Origin: Deltaproteobacteria bacterium
GTDB lineage: Bacteria > Desulfobacterota > Desulfobacteria > Desulfobacterales > Desulfatibacillaceae
Direction of reading: 5' to 3'
DNA: 6,087 nucleotides
Assembly: GCA_021815525.1 (NCBI GenBank)
Contig: JAKAGN010000179.1
Location: 1-6,087, forward strand
A program made the position numbers and the translations under genes. Numbering within the stretch: position 1 is the first letter of the stretch; every line of letters begins with the position of its first letter. The notes beneath the pieces are model-generated. The model did no database searches. It was not told the DNA's origin and saw only the letters and a program-made list of their open reading frames with translations. Positions 1 through 5,385 of this stretch are shown here, in pieces.

Positions 1-1
1 C

Positions 2-745
2 GCGGACTTTCTGGACGACCACGTGGAGGTGGCGGCCGCCAAGGCCGGTTACGGCCCGCGGGCCCTGGTCCTGGTGCCCAACGTGGAGGGAAGCTTCACG
101 CGGGTGAAGGCGGCGGCAGCGGCAGCGGCGGGACCGCCTCCGGGCGGGACCCGGGTCGTCCCCCCGGCCTCGGCCTTCACCATGCCGCTCTCCTTCGGCA
201 ACCTGGATTTTCCCGAGAACCTGGATTTTTCCACCTTCCAGGGCGAGCCCGTCACCGCCCCGGACGGGACCATGTCCTTCACCCGCAGCTTTTTGGTCGA
301 GACCGCCGAGTACGTAACCACCAAGGGGGAGCAGTACGCGCAGGCATTCGTCGCCGACAAGCCCGTGAAGCTTTCGGAGGTGGCGCTGGCCCTCCACAGC
401 TTCGGAAGCGACGGCCAGATATGGGCGGAGCTTTACGGCGACAAGGACGGCGCCCCGGCCGGGCTCATTGCGACAAGCGAGATCAAGGACCTTTCCGGCG
501 CGCCCTACAAGCCCGGCTACACGTGGGAGGGCTTCAGGTTCGAGGGAAAGCCCATCCTCCCCGCGGGCCAGTACTGGGTGGCCCTGGGCTTCACCGGAAG
601 CCCCATCGTCAACTGGTTCTACACCTACGGCCGCCCGGTGGGGCCCGAGAACGGCACCCGCATGAAGACCATGTTCGAGCCCGAGTGGAACCACGTTCTG
701 GCCAACGAGTTCAACTACCGCGTGACCGGCGAGACCGTGGAATAA
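2..745 (+). CDS. Partial protein with C-terminal choice-of-anchor-like beta-sandwich domain (5' end outside window)
   Basis: The frame is open from base 2 with no stop before TAA at 743-745, so 247 residues are visible. The GTG at 23 is only an internal valine codon (residues just before it read ADFLDDH), so the true start is probably upstream of the window. Visible residues 1-30 are not recognised. They lead into a low-complexity linker with a run of seven alanines and a PPPGG patch (about 37-50). From about residue 105 to the end there is a compact, aromatic-rich beta-strand pattern: QYAQAFV, then KLSEVALALHSFG, IWAELYGDKDGAPAG, FRFEGKPILPAGQYWVALGF and NWFYTY. Alternating strands, a Leu-Tyr-x-Asp/Asp-Gly-x-Pro-Gly-like segment and a Leu-x-Pro-Gly-x-Tyr-Trp segment resemble the choice-of-anchor R class of extracellular or structural beta-sandwiches. 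A role in surface or phage-tail-like structures is possible but not shown. No membrane segment is visible. The stop codon abuts the palindromic element at 746. Confidence 0.6.
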   Translation, partial: ADFLDDHVEVAAAKAGYGPRALVLVPNVEGSFTRVKAAAAAAAGPPPGGTRVVPPASAFTMPLSFGNLDFPENLDFSTFQGEPVTAPDGTMSFTRSFLVETAEYVTTKGEQYAQAFVADKPVKLSEVALALHSFGSDGQIWAELYGDKDGAPAGLIATSEIKDLSGAPYKPGYTWEGFRFEGKPILPAGQYWVALGFTGSPIVNWFYTYGRPVGPENGTRMKTMFEPEWNHVLANEFNYRVTGETVE

Positions 746-760
746 CAGCCTGTTGAAAAA
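746..760 (+). repeat. Left terminal inverted repeat of the element
   Basis: CAGCCTGTTGAAAAA, the inverted partner of 918-932 with two mismatches. A second, related motif (AGCCTGGATAAAAACG, 773-788) lies 26 bp further in and pairs with the right end even better over the AAAAACG part. The left side thus appears to carry two nested end-like motifs. Confidence 0.65.
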
Positions 761-833
761 GACTGGCCATGAAGCCTGGATAAAAACGATGAAGTCAAGG
801 AGTGCTAAAAACCAATGAGGGAGCGTAATTCCA

Positions 834-860
834 CCCCAAGAAATCTTCGATTTCTTGGGG
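834..860. repeat. Perfect 12-bp hairpin at the centre of the element
   Basis: CCCCAAGAAATC (834-845), loop TTC (846-848), GATTTCTTGGGG (849-860). The stem is perfect. No T-run follows on either strand, so it is not a typical intrinsic terminator. It is better read as the core of the palindromic element, though its RNA would fold strongly in transcripts running through from either side. Confidence 0.85.
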
Positions 861-917
861 ACCCCGGATGATTTACGTGACCGAAATTGGTTTTGAAGCA
901 CGACACAGCAATTCGCG

Positions 918-932
918 TTTTTAGACAGGCTG
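918..932 (-). repeat. Right terminal inverted repeat of the element
   Basis: On the - strand this reads CAGCCTGTCTAAAAA, matching 13 of 15 bases of the left end. It is followed on the + strand by ATAA (933-936), the same four bases that precede the left end. Confidence 0.65.
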
Positions 933-936
933 ATAA

Positions 937-1084
937 GGGCGGCACGACGGAATCAATCCGCAGCCTCATCATCCAAAGCGCCTTGAAAGGGTGGGAGGGG
1001 GCGCGGGAGAGGAAGTGGAGAGCCTTTTACTCATGAAAGGTTTCCCCGCCCTCCCCTGCAAAGCCTTCTCCCTCGACATTTCTG
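937..1084 (+). other. Leader region between the palindromic element and ahbD; no clear gene
   Basis: Together with the element this makes a 339-bp stretch without a real gene. The 148 bp here are purine-rich around 986-1020 and pyrimidine-rich around 1041-1077. I find no convincing -35/-10 pair. A weak 6-bp stem (1023-1028 with 1035-1040) is present. A 20-codon reading frame opens at ATG 1033 and ends inside ahbD (TGA 1093-1095). It has GGAG at 1017-1020, 12 bases upstream, but nothing else supports it as a gene. Confidence 0.5.
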
Positions 1085-2254
1085 ATGAAAAGTGACGGAG
1101 CGCTCAGGCTGGTGGCCTGGGAAACCACGCGGGAGTGCAACCTATCCTGCGTGCACTGCCGCGCCGCGGCGGGCAAGGGCCCGTACGAGGGCGAGCTTTC
1201 CACCGAACGGGGCATGGCGCTTCTTTCGGAGATAGCCAAGGCCGCCCGCGAGTCCGCGCCCAAGGGGGGACACCCGGGCGGGGCTCCCGGAGGCGCCGGG
1301 GAAAGACCCGCTGGGCATCCGGGAGCATCCGGCCATCCCGGGGCAAAGCCCGGCGGGCCCGAAGGCTTCCGGCCCATCGTGATCCTGACCGGCGGCGAGC
1401 CACTGCTTCGGCCGGACATCTTCGACCTCGCCCGCGCGGGCAGGGCCCTGGGGCTCCGCATGGTGATGGCCCCCAACGGCACCCTCCTTACGCCCGAGAC
1501 GGCGAAGAGGCTCGTGGAAAGCGGCATCGAGAGGATTTCCATAAGCCTGGACGGCGCGGGCCCCGAGATACACGACCGCTTCAGGGGCGTGCCAGGGGCC
1601 TTCGAGGCCGCGCTTTCGGGCATCAGAAACGCGCGGGACGCGGGGCTCCCCTTCCAGATCAACACCACCGTCACCCGCCAGACCCTGGCCGACGTGGAGG
1701 CGGTGGAGGACCTGGCCGTGTCCCTGGGAGCCGAGGCCCACCACGTGTTCCTGCTGGTGCCCACGGGCCGCGGAAAGTACATCGCGGGCGAGGGCATGGA
1801 CGCCGCCCAGTACGAAAAGACCCTCTCCTGGTTCTGCGAGCGCCGCGACAAGGTGCCGCTTCAGCTCAAGGCCACCTGCGCGCCCCACTACTACCGCATC
1901 ATCCGCCAGAAGGCGAAAGCCGAAGGAAAAACGGTCACCTTCGCATCCCACGGCCTGGACGCCGTGACCCGCGGCTGCCTGGGCGGAACCGGCTTCTGCT
2001 TCGTGTCCCACGTCGGCATCGTGCAGCCCTGCGGCTTCCTGGACATCCCCTGCGGCGACGTCACCAAGGAGCCCTTCGACCTGATCTGGCGGGATTCCGA
2101 GGTGTTCCGTAACCTTCGGGACTACGACAACCTTAAAGGCAAGTGCGGCCGCTGCCAGTACAGGGCCGTGTGCGGCGGCTGCCGGGCCCGGGCCTACGAG
2201 AAAAGCGGCGACTACCTGGCGGAGGAGCCCCTGTGCGCCTACTCGCCGGCATAG
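1085..2254 (+). CDS. ahbD: Heme b synthase AhbD, radical SAM/SPASM-type enzyme with a Gly/Pro/His-rich insertion
   Basis: This 389-residue radical SAM protein closely fits AhbD, which oxidatively decarboxylates two propionates of Fe-coproporphyrin III to the vinyl groups of heme b in the siroheme-dependent pathway (cytoplasmic). The SAM cluster motif CNLSCVHC gives C18, C22 and C25, and LTGGEP at 101-106 is the SAM-binding loop. Family-typical stretches include LRMVMAPNGTLL, ISISLDGA, HHVFLLVPTGRG and KATCAPHYYRIIRQ. The C-terminal half has the auxiliary-cluster cysteines RGCLGG (298), GFC (305), QPCG (316), C323, then C354, C357, C363, C366 and C384 in KCGRCQYRAVCGGCRARAY...EPLC. Residues about 57-96 form a Gly/Pro/His-rich insertion with tandem GHPGA units where relatives, as I recall them, run straight from helix 1 into the TGGEP strand; this makes the protein longer than usual. 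ATG 1085 is chosen because MKSDGALRLVAWETTREC fits the family N-terminus, although no good Shine-Dalgarno is visible. No other heme pathway gene is in the window. The next gene encodes a heme-binding sensor. Confidence 0.93.
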   Translation: MKSDGALRLVAWETTRECNLSCVHCRAAAGKGPYEGELSTERGMALLSEIAKAARESAPKGGHPGGAPGGAGERPAGHPGASGHPGAKPGGPEGFRPIVILTGGEPLLRPDIFDLARAGRALGLRMVMAPNGTLLTPETAKRLVESGIERISISLDGAGPEIHDRFRGVPGAFEAALSGIRNARDAGLPFQINTTVTRQTLADVEAVEDLAVSLGAEAHHVFLLVPTGRGKYIAGEGMDAAQYEKTLSWFCERRDKVPLQLKATCAPHYYRIIRQKAKAEGKTVTFASHGLDAVTRGCLGGTGFCFVSHVGIVQPCGFLDIPCGDVTKEPFDLIWRDSEVFRNLRDYDNLKGKCGRCQYRAVCGGCRARAYEKSGDYLAEEPLCAYSPA

Positions 2255-2485
2255 GGACGTCACGATGAGGGGCCGCTTTTCAGAGGCCTGAGCCAAGCTG
2301 TATTCAAAAATAGTACATTCCGGCCGGCCTACGCGAAGCCCTTTTTACCCAAGCTTCCAGGCTTCGGGCGCTAGGATGCAAAGCCCTGGATAGGGGGATG
2401 GGGTGGGGGGTGCGGGGGGGGGCGGCGCCCGGCGGCGAACCCGAAAAGAGCTTACGTCAGCACCCGGAAAGGCCTATAAAGCGGC
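2255..2485 (+). other. Intergenic region between ahbD and the dosC-like gene
   Basis: This 231-bp gap holds an AT-rich island (about 2301-2319) in an otherwise GC-rich setting, a possible promoter location though no hexamer pair is convincing (best is CTGAGC 2288-2293 and TAGTAC 2311-2316, 17-bp spacer, 3 of 6 each). A 7-bp inverted repeat CGAAGCC (2334-2340) / GGCTTCG (2360-2366) follows, with a 19-base loop and no T-run directly after it. Then come the G-runs at 2393-2422. The length suggests that the cyclase gene has its own transcription start rather than tight coupling to ahbD. Confidence 0.45.
2393..2422 (+). promoter_or_regulatory. G-quadruplex-forming motif upstream of the dosC-like gene
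   Basis: Four G-runs of 5, 4, 6 and 9 bases (2393-2397, 2400-2403, 2405-2410, 2414-2422) are separated by loops of 2, 1 and 3 bases. Short loops and long runs are the pattern expected for a very stable parallel quadruplex. It lies on the coding strand 63 bases before the cyclase start, so it could form in non-template DNA or in the 5' untranslated RNA. A regulatory role is inference. Confidence 0.6.
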
Positions 2486-3925
2486 ATGAAAGACGCGCGA
2501 AAAAGGGACAGGGACTTCCAGGTCTTCAACGAGGCCCTGGACTACATGGCCGATGGGGCCGACTGCTCGGACGCCTCCCTCGTGGGGCTCGTGCGCGCCA
2601 TCATGGAGGCCCAGGCCGAAAACCTCGCCGCGGCCTTCTACCGGGATCTAATGAACATCCCATCCGCCCGCTTTTTCCTCAAGAACGGCATTGTGGAGAA
2701 ACGCCTCCACCGGTCCATGACCACCTGGCTCATCGACCTCTTCGCCGCGTGCGACCGCGAGGACCTGAAGGCCCACCTCCTGCGGCAGACCCAGATCGGC
2801 CTCGTCCATTCACGCATCAACGTGCCGGTCATGCTGGTCAAGAAGGCCTCGCTGATTCTCAAGAAGCACATCTTCGAGGCCCTTTCGCGGGAGATACGGG
2901 ATCCGGCCCGCCTGATCGCCGCCTACCGCTTCGCCGACGAGATACTGGAGCTTTCCGTATCCTTCATCAACCTTTCCTACGTGACGGAGCGTCTGAGCGG
3001 CGAGCAGGCGCTGCAGTCGTTCCGGCTGGAGAACACGAGCCGCTACACCGCCATAGAGTGCGAGCGGGTGCGCTCGTCCCTCTTCGACTGGCTGCGCGGC
3101 TTTTTCGCGGCCCTCTTCTCGCGGGACCCGCGGCAGGCCAAAAACGTCATCCCCCCCGCCCAGGCCGATTTCGGGCTCTGGATCAGCCACAAGGCGGGCG
3201 TCATCTTCTCCGACCAGGCCGACGACACCGCGGCCCTTTCCGCGGCCCTTTCCGAGATGGCGGCCCTTTCCGAGGAGGCGGCGCGCATCATAGGGGAAAA
3301 AAAGAGCGAGGGCCGCGTTTCGGAGATCATCAACCGGATGAACGGTCTCGCCGGAAGCCTTTCCTTCACCCTCTCGTCCTTCGTCTCCACACTCCTCGAG
3401 GCGGAGGCCGGCAAGGACCAGCTCACCCAGGTCTACAACCGGAAATATCTTCCCATCGTCTTGAAGCACGCCGTCAAGACCAGCATCGAGACCGGGGAGC
3501 GCTTCGCCGTGGCCATAGCGGACCTGGATCACTTCAAGGCCGTGAACGACGCCCACGGGCACAACCTGGGGGACGCGGTGCTGGCGAAGGTCTCCGATAT
3601 TCTGGTTTCCAACACCCGCATGGGGGACACCGTTTTCCGCTACGGCGGCGAGGAGTTCCTCCTGCTCCTCTCGGGCGTGGACGAGCGGGCGGCGGTTCTC
3701 ACGGCCGAGAAGCTCCGGCTCCTCATTTCGCGGAGCCCCGTGGAGATATCGGAGGGGCGGATGCTCACCGTAACCGCCAGCTTCGGGGTGGCGCTCCACG
3801 ACGGGCACCCGGACTACTCCAGGATCATCACCCGGGCCGACGAGGCCCTGTACCGGGCCAAGTCCGGGGGCCGCAACCGCGTGGCGCTGGCCGAAAACGG
3901 CGGAAACGCCGGAAACGCCGGGTGA
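2486..3925 (+). CDS. dosC: Globin-coupled heme-sensor diguanylate cyclase, DosC-like
   Basis: This 479-residue soluble protein matches E. coli DosC (YddV) domain by domain. DosC is an oxygen-sensing enzyme that makes c-di-GMP from two GTP. The N-terminal globin sensor (about 10-165) has FYRDL with Y52, VEKRL with L74 and VHSRINVP with H108. These align with distal Tyr43 and Leu65 and the heme-ligating His98 of DosC at near-equal spacing. The middle domain (about 170-305) contains QADFGLWISHK, a close match to the DosC middle domain. The GGDEF domain (about 308-470) starts at DQLTQVYNRKYLP. It has metal ligand D346, DHFKAVND with N354, active-site GGEEF (387-391), and the inhibitory-site RxxD at R378-D381, placed five residues before GGEEF. 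All catalytic features are intact. Three near-identical 12-bp DNA units encode an Ala-Leu-Ser patch at about residues 249-262. The C-terminal Asn-Gly-Ala tail is also from a short DNA repeat. GGAAAGG at 2466-2472 is a weak, distant ribosome site (13-base spacer) for ATG 2486. No membrane segment is seen. Confidence 0.92.
   Translation: MKDARKRDRDFQVFNEALDYMADGADCSDASLVGLVRAIMEAQAENLAAAFYRDLMNIPSARFFLKNGIVEKRLHRSMTTWLIDLFAACDREDLKAHLLRQTQIGLVHSRINVPVMLVKKASLILKKHIFEALSREIRDPARLIAAYRFADEILELSVSFINLSYVTERLSGEQALQSFRLENTSRYTAIECERVRSSLFDWLRGFFAALFSRDPRQAKNVIPPAQADFGLWISHKAGVIFSDQADDTAALSAALSEMAALSEEAARIIGEKKSEGRVSEIINRMNGLAGSLSFTLSSFVSTLLEAEAGKDQLTQVYNRKYLPIVLKHAVKTSIETGERFAVAIADLDHFKAVNDAHGHNLGDAVLAKVSDILVSNTRMGDTVFRYGGEEFLLLLSGVDERAAVLTAEKLRLLISRSPVEISEGRMLTVTASFGVALHDGHPDYSRIITRADEALYRAKSGGRNRVALAENGGNAGNAG
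3230..3271 (+). repeat. Triplicated GCGGCCCTTTCC unit inside the dosC-like gene
   Basis: GCGGCCCTTTCC occurs at 3230-3241, 3242-3253 and 3260-3271, the last after a 6-base GAGATG spacer. The units stay in frame and encode repeated Ala-Ala-Leu-Ser in the helical linker between the DosC middle domain and the GGDEF domain. It looks like in-frame expansion by slippage. Confidence 0.8.
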
Positions 3926-3932
3926 GCCGCCG

Positions 3933-3960
3933 CGTCCCCGCCCGCTTGACGGCGGGGACG
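3933..3960 (+). terminator. Strong GC hairpin after the dosC-like gene (possible terminator without T-run)
   Basis: CGTCCCCGCC (3933-3942) pairs perfectly with GGCGGGGACG (3951-3960) around an 8-base loop, starting 8 bases after the TGA at 3923-3925. The position suits transcript end formation or 3' end protection. The downstream sequence GGTTCGCTTAAG is not a T-run, so intrinsic termination is uncertain. The loop overlaps the -35 box of the next promoter. Confidence 0.5.
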
Positions 3961-3974
3961 GGTTCGCTTAAGAT
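3946..3974 (+). promoter_or_regulatory. Sigma70-type promoter for the kinase gene
   Basis: TTGACG (3946-3951, 5 of 6 to TTGACA) and TAAGAT (3969-3974, 4 of 6 to TATAAT, with the key first, second and last bases) are separated by exactly 17 bases. Transcription would begin near 3981, giving a leader of about 80 bases before ATG 4062. This is the best promoter match in the window and separates the kinase unit from the cyclase gene. Confidence 0.6.
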
Positions 3975-4004
3975 GGCCTACCTTTGGGTTTCTTCGCTGG
4001 CCGC

Positions 4005-4038
4005 CCGGCGGCCGCTTTGCCGGCCGTCCGGCGGCCGC
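4005..4038 (+). repeat. Two copies of CCGGCGGCCGC in the kinase mRNA leader
   Basis: CCGGCGGCCGC lies at 4005-4015 and 4028-4038. Each copy contains the palindrome GCGGCCGC, so the two copies can pair with each other or fold locally. The predicted leader RNA would be highly structured just ahead of the ribosome site. Confidence 0.6.
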
Positions 4039-4050
4039 ATTTCCCGTTCC

Positions 4051-4057
4051 GAGAGGG
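4051..4057 (+). promoter_or_regulatory. Ribosome binding site that fixes the kinase start
   Basis: GAGAGGG, with GAGG at 4053-4056 five bases before ATG 4062. It favours ATG 4062 over the upstream in-frame TTG at 3984, which would lie at the predicted transcription start and lacks a leader. Confidence 0.65.
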
Positions 4058-4061
4058 CGTC

Positions 4062-5354
4062 ATGAAGGTCTCCCCCCTGGTGGAATCCTCGTTTTTCGCA
4101 GAGCTTTCCGGCCTCACCCACGTGGGCCGCTACACGGTCACCCGCGAGCTGGGGCGGGGCGGCATGGCCGTGGTGTTCCTGGGACGCGACCCATACATCC
4201 AGCGCCAGGTGGCCATCAAGATGTCCCGGCCCCAGAGCGAGGACGAGCGCGCCCGCTTCTTCGTGGAGGCCCAGAGCGCCGGGCGGCTCAACCACCCCAA
4301 CCTGGTGGCGGTTTACGACGCAGGTATTCACGGGCGCTTCTGCTACATAGCCATGGAGTACGTGGACGGCCAGACCCTGGACCGCCACTGCGACCCCGAG
4401 AACCTGCTGCCCCCAAAGAAGGCGGCGGAGGTGGTGTTCTCGGTCCTAAACGCCCTCGATTACGCCCACAAGCAGGGGGTCATCCACCGGGACATCAAGC
4501 CCTCCAACATCATGCTGGACAAAAACGGCGTGGTGAAGATCGCGGACTTCGGCATAGCCCGCATCAAGGGCAAGGACACCATGCGGATCATCCGGGGGAC
4601 CCCCAGCTACATGTCCCCGGAGCAGGTGAAGGGCGAGGCGGTAAAGGACAACACCGACATCTTCTCGGCCGGCTGCGTGCTCTTCGAGCTTCTGACCGGC
4701 GTACCGGCCTTCGGCGGGGACGACTTCACCACCATAATCCACAAGATCGTGAACGAGGATCCGCCGCAGCTTCGAAAGATCCGGCCGGACCTGCCCAAGA
4801 TTCTGGAGGACGTGATGGGAAAGGCCCTGGCCAAGGATCCCACGGTACGCTACCAGACCTGCCTCGATTTCGCCTACGACCTCCGGGTGGCCGTGCGGGG
4901 CCTGGCGGAGGAAAGCTCCCACGGGCCCGAAAAGCCAAAAAGCGCCCTCGACTACATCCGCTACGTGCCGTTTTTCGCCGATTTCACGCCGCGGCAGCTG
5001 GAGGAGCTGTTTCTGGCAAGCGACATCCTCAAGGTGAAGAAGGGCAAGGTGGTGGTGGCCCAGGGCGAGATCGACGACACCTTCTACATCATCCTCTCGG
5101 GCTCGGCGCGCATAGAAAAGGACGGCCAGGTGATCGCCCGCGTGGGGATGGGGGAGTGCTTCGGCGAGATGGCCTACATAGGCGGCCAGGCCCGGGTGGC
5201 CACCGTGACCGCCGACACGGACCTGGTGCTCATGCGGGTCTCGGCCACCATACTGGACCGCGCCCCCGGCCCCATCCAGCTTCTTTTCTTCAAGAACTTC
5301 GCCAAGTTCCTCGTGAAACGCTTCTCCATGTTCTTCAAGCAGGAAACAACCTGA
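4062..5354 (+). CDS. Hanks-type Ser/Thr protein kinase with C-terminal cyclic-nucleotide-binding domain
   Basis: This 430-residue protein has an N-terminal protein kinase domain (about 24-275). It shows the glycine loop GRGGMAVV (31-38), ATP-anchoring K53 in AIK, helix-C E69, catalytic loop HRDIKPSN (H142, R143, D144, K146, N149), DFG (162-164), GTPSYMSPEQ (179-188) and helix-F D199. All catalytic residues are present. The HRD arginine makes it an RD kinase, the kind usually activated by activation-loop phosphorylation; T173 and T180 are candidates. After a linker (about 283-298) comes a cAMP/cGMP-type binding fold (about 300-420). Its phosphate-binding cassette reads FGEMA (367-371) and RVAT (378-381), keeping the Glu and Arg that normally hold the ribose and cyclic phosphate. 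The natural inference is a cytosolic kinase tuned by a cyclic nucleotide, with the domain order reversed from eukaryotic PKG. No membrane helix or PASTA repeats are seen. It is probably co-transcribed with the GAF gene 31 bp downstream. Substrates and ligand are unknown. Confidence 0.92.
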   Translation: MKVSPLVESSFFAELSGLTHVGRYTVTRELGRGGMAVVFLGRDPYIQRQVAIKMSRPQSEDERARFFVEAQSAGRLNHPNLVAVYDAGIHGRFCYIAMEYVDGQTLDRHCDPENLLPPKKAAEVVFSVLNALDYAHKQGVIHRDIKPSNIMLDKNGVVKIADFGIARIKGKDTMRIIRGTPSYMSPEQVKGEAVKDNTDIFSAGCVLFELLTGVPAFGGDDFTTIIHKIVNEDPPQLRKIRPDLPKILEDVMGKALAKDPTVRYQTCLDFAYDLRVAVRGLAEESSHGPEKPKSALDYIRYVPFFADFTPRQLEELFLASDILKVKKGKVVVAQGEIDDTFYIILSGSARIEKDGQVIARVGMGECFGEMAYIGGQARVATVTADTDLVLMRVSATILDRAPGPIQLLFFKNFAKFLVKRFSMFFKQETT

Positions 5355-5374
5355 ACCTCTTCCACATCTTCCCC

Positions 5375-5379
5375 GAAGG
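5375..5379 (+). promoter_or_regulatory. Ribosome binding site of the GAF-domain gene
   Basis: GAAGG, six bases before ATG 5386, inside the 31-bp gap after the kinase stop. It supports this start and co-transcription with the kinase gene. Confidence 0.6.
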
Positions 5380-5385
5380 CATCCC

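Larger units (their letters stand above)
746..932. mobile_element. MITE-like palindromic element, 187 bp, with candidate ATAA target duplication
   Basis: The left end CAGCCTGTTGAAAAA (746-760) and the reverse complement of the right end, CAGCCTGTCTAAAAA (932-918), match at 13 of 15 bases. ATAA occurs directly outside both ends (742-745 and 933-936), as expected for a 4-bp target duplication. Complementarity continues inward: 781-788 pairs with 916-923, 802-806 with 897-901, 808-816 with 886-894, 824-828 with 873-877, and the centre is a perfect 12-bp hairpin (834-860). The whole unit is therefore one long imperfect palindrome. It has no coding capacity and is clearly less GC-rich than its surroundings. 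This fits a non-autonomous transposon derivative (MITE) or a large REP-like repeat. The transposase family cannot be assigned from here. It sits exactly between the stop codon of one gene and the leader of ahbD. Confidence 0.68.

Noticed and set aside
23..25. GTG 23 as start of the first gene
   Set aside because: The frame is open to the window edge with sensible residues, and nothing upstream of 23 marks a start.
834..860. Central hairpin of the element as an intrinsic terminator of gene 1
   Set aside because: The stem is perfect but no T-run follows on either strand, and it is the symmetric centre of a larger palindrome.
1142..2296. Long open frame on the - strand opposite ahbD (also 1027-1851)
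   Set aside because: Its composition is the mirror of GC-biased codons in ahbD, no family features are visible in its translation, and the + strand frame has unmistakable radical SAM motifs.
2474..2480. CTATAAA as a -10 box for the cyclase gene
   Set aside because: No acceptable -35 lies 16-18 bases upstream, and it is only 5 bases before the start codon.
3230..3271. CRISPR-like spaced repeats
   Set aside because: The units are only 12 bp, adjacent or 6 bp apart, and lie in frame within a coding gene.
2810..3808. Long - strand frame opposite the cyclase gene
   Set aside because: Shadow of third-position GC bias, with no recognisable motifs or ribosome site.
3984..4061. N-terminal extension of the kinase from TTG 3984
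   Set aside because: It would start at the predicted transcription start without a ribosome site and add GC-repeat-derived residues. ATG 4062 has GAGAGGG at good spacing.
2398..4065. A 555-codon frame on the + strand overlapping the cyclase gene
   Set aside because: It is longer than the real gene, but its product is Arg/Pro/Gly-rich with no domain pattern. The frame at 2486-3925 aligns with DosC along its whole length.
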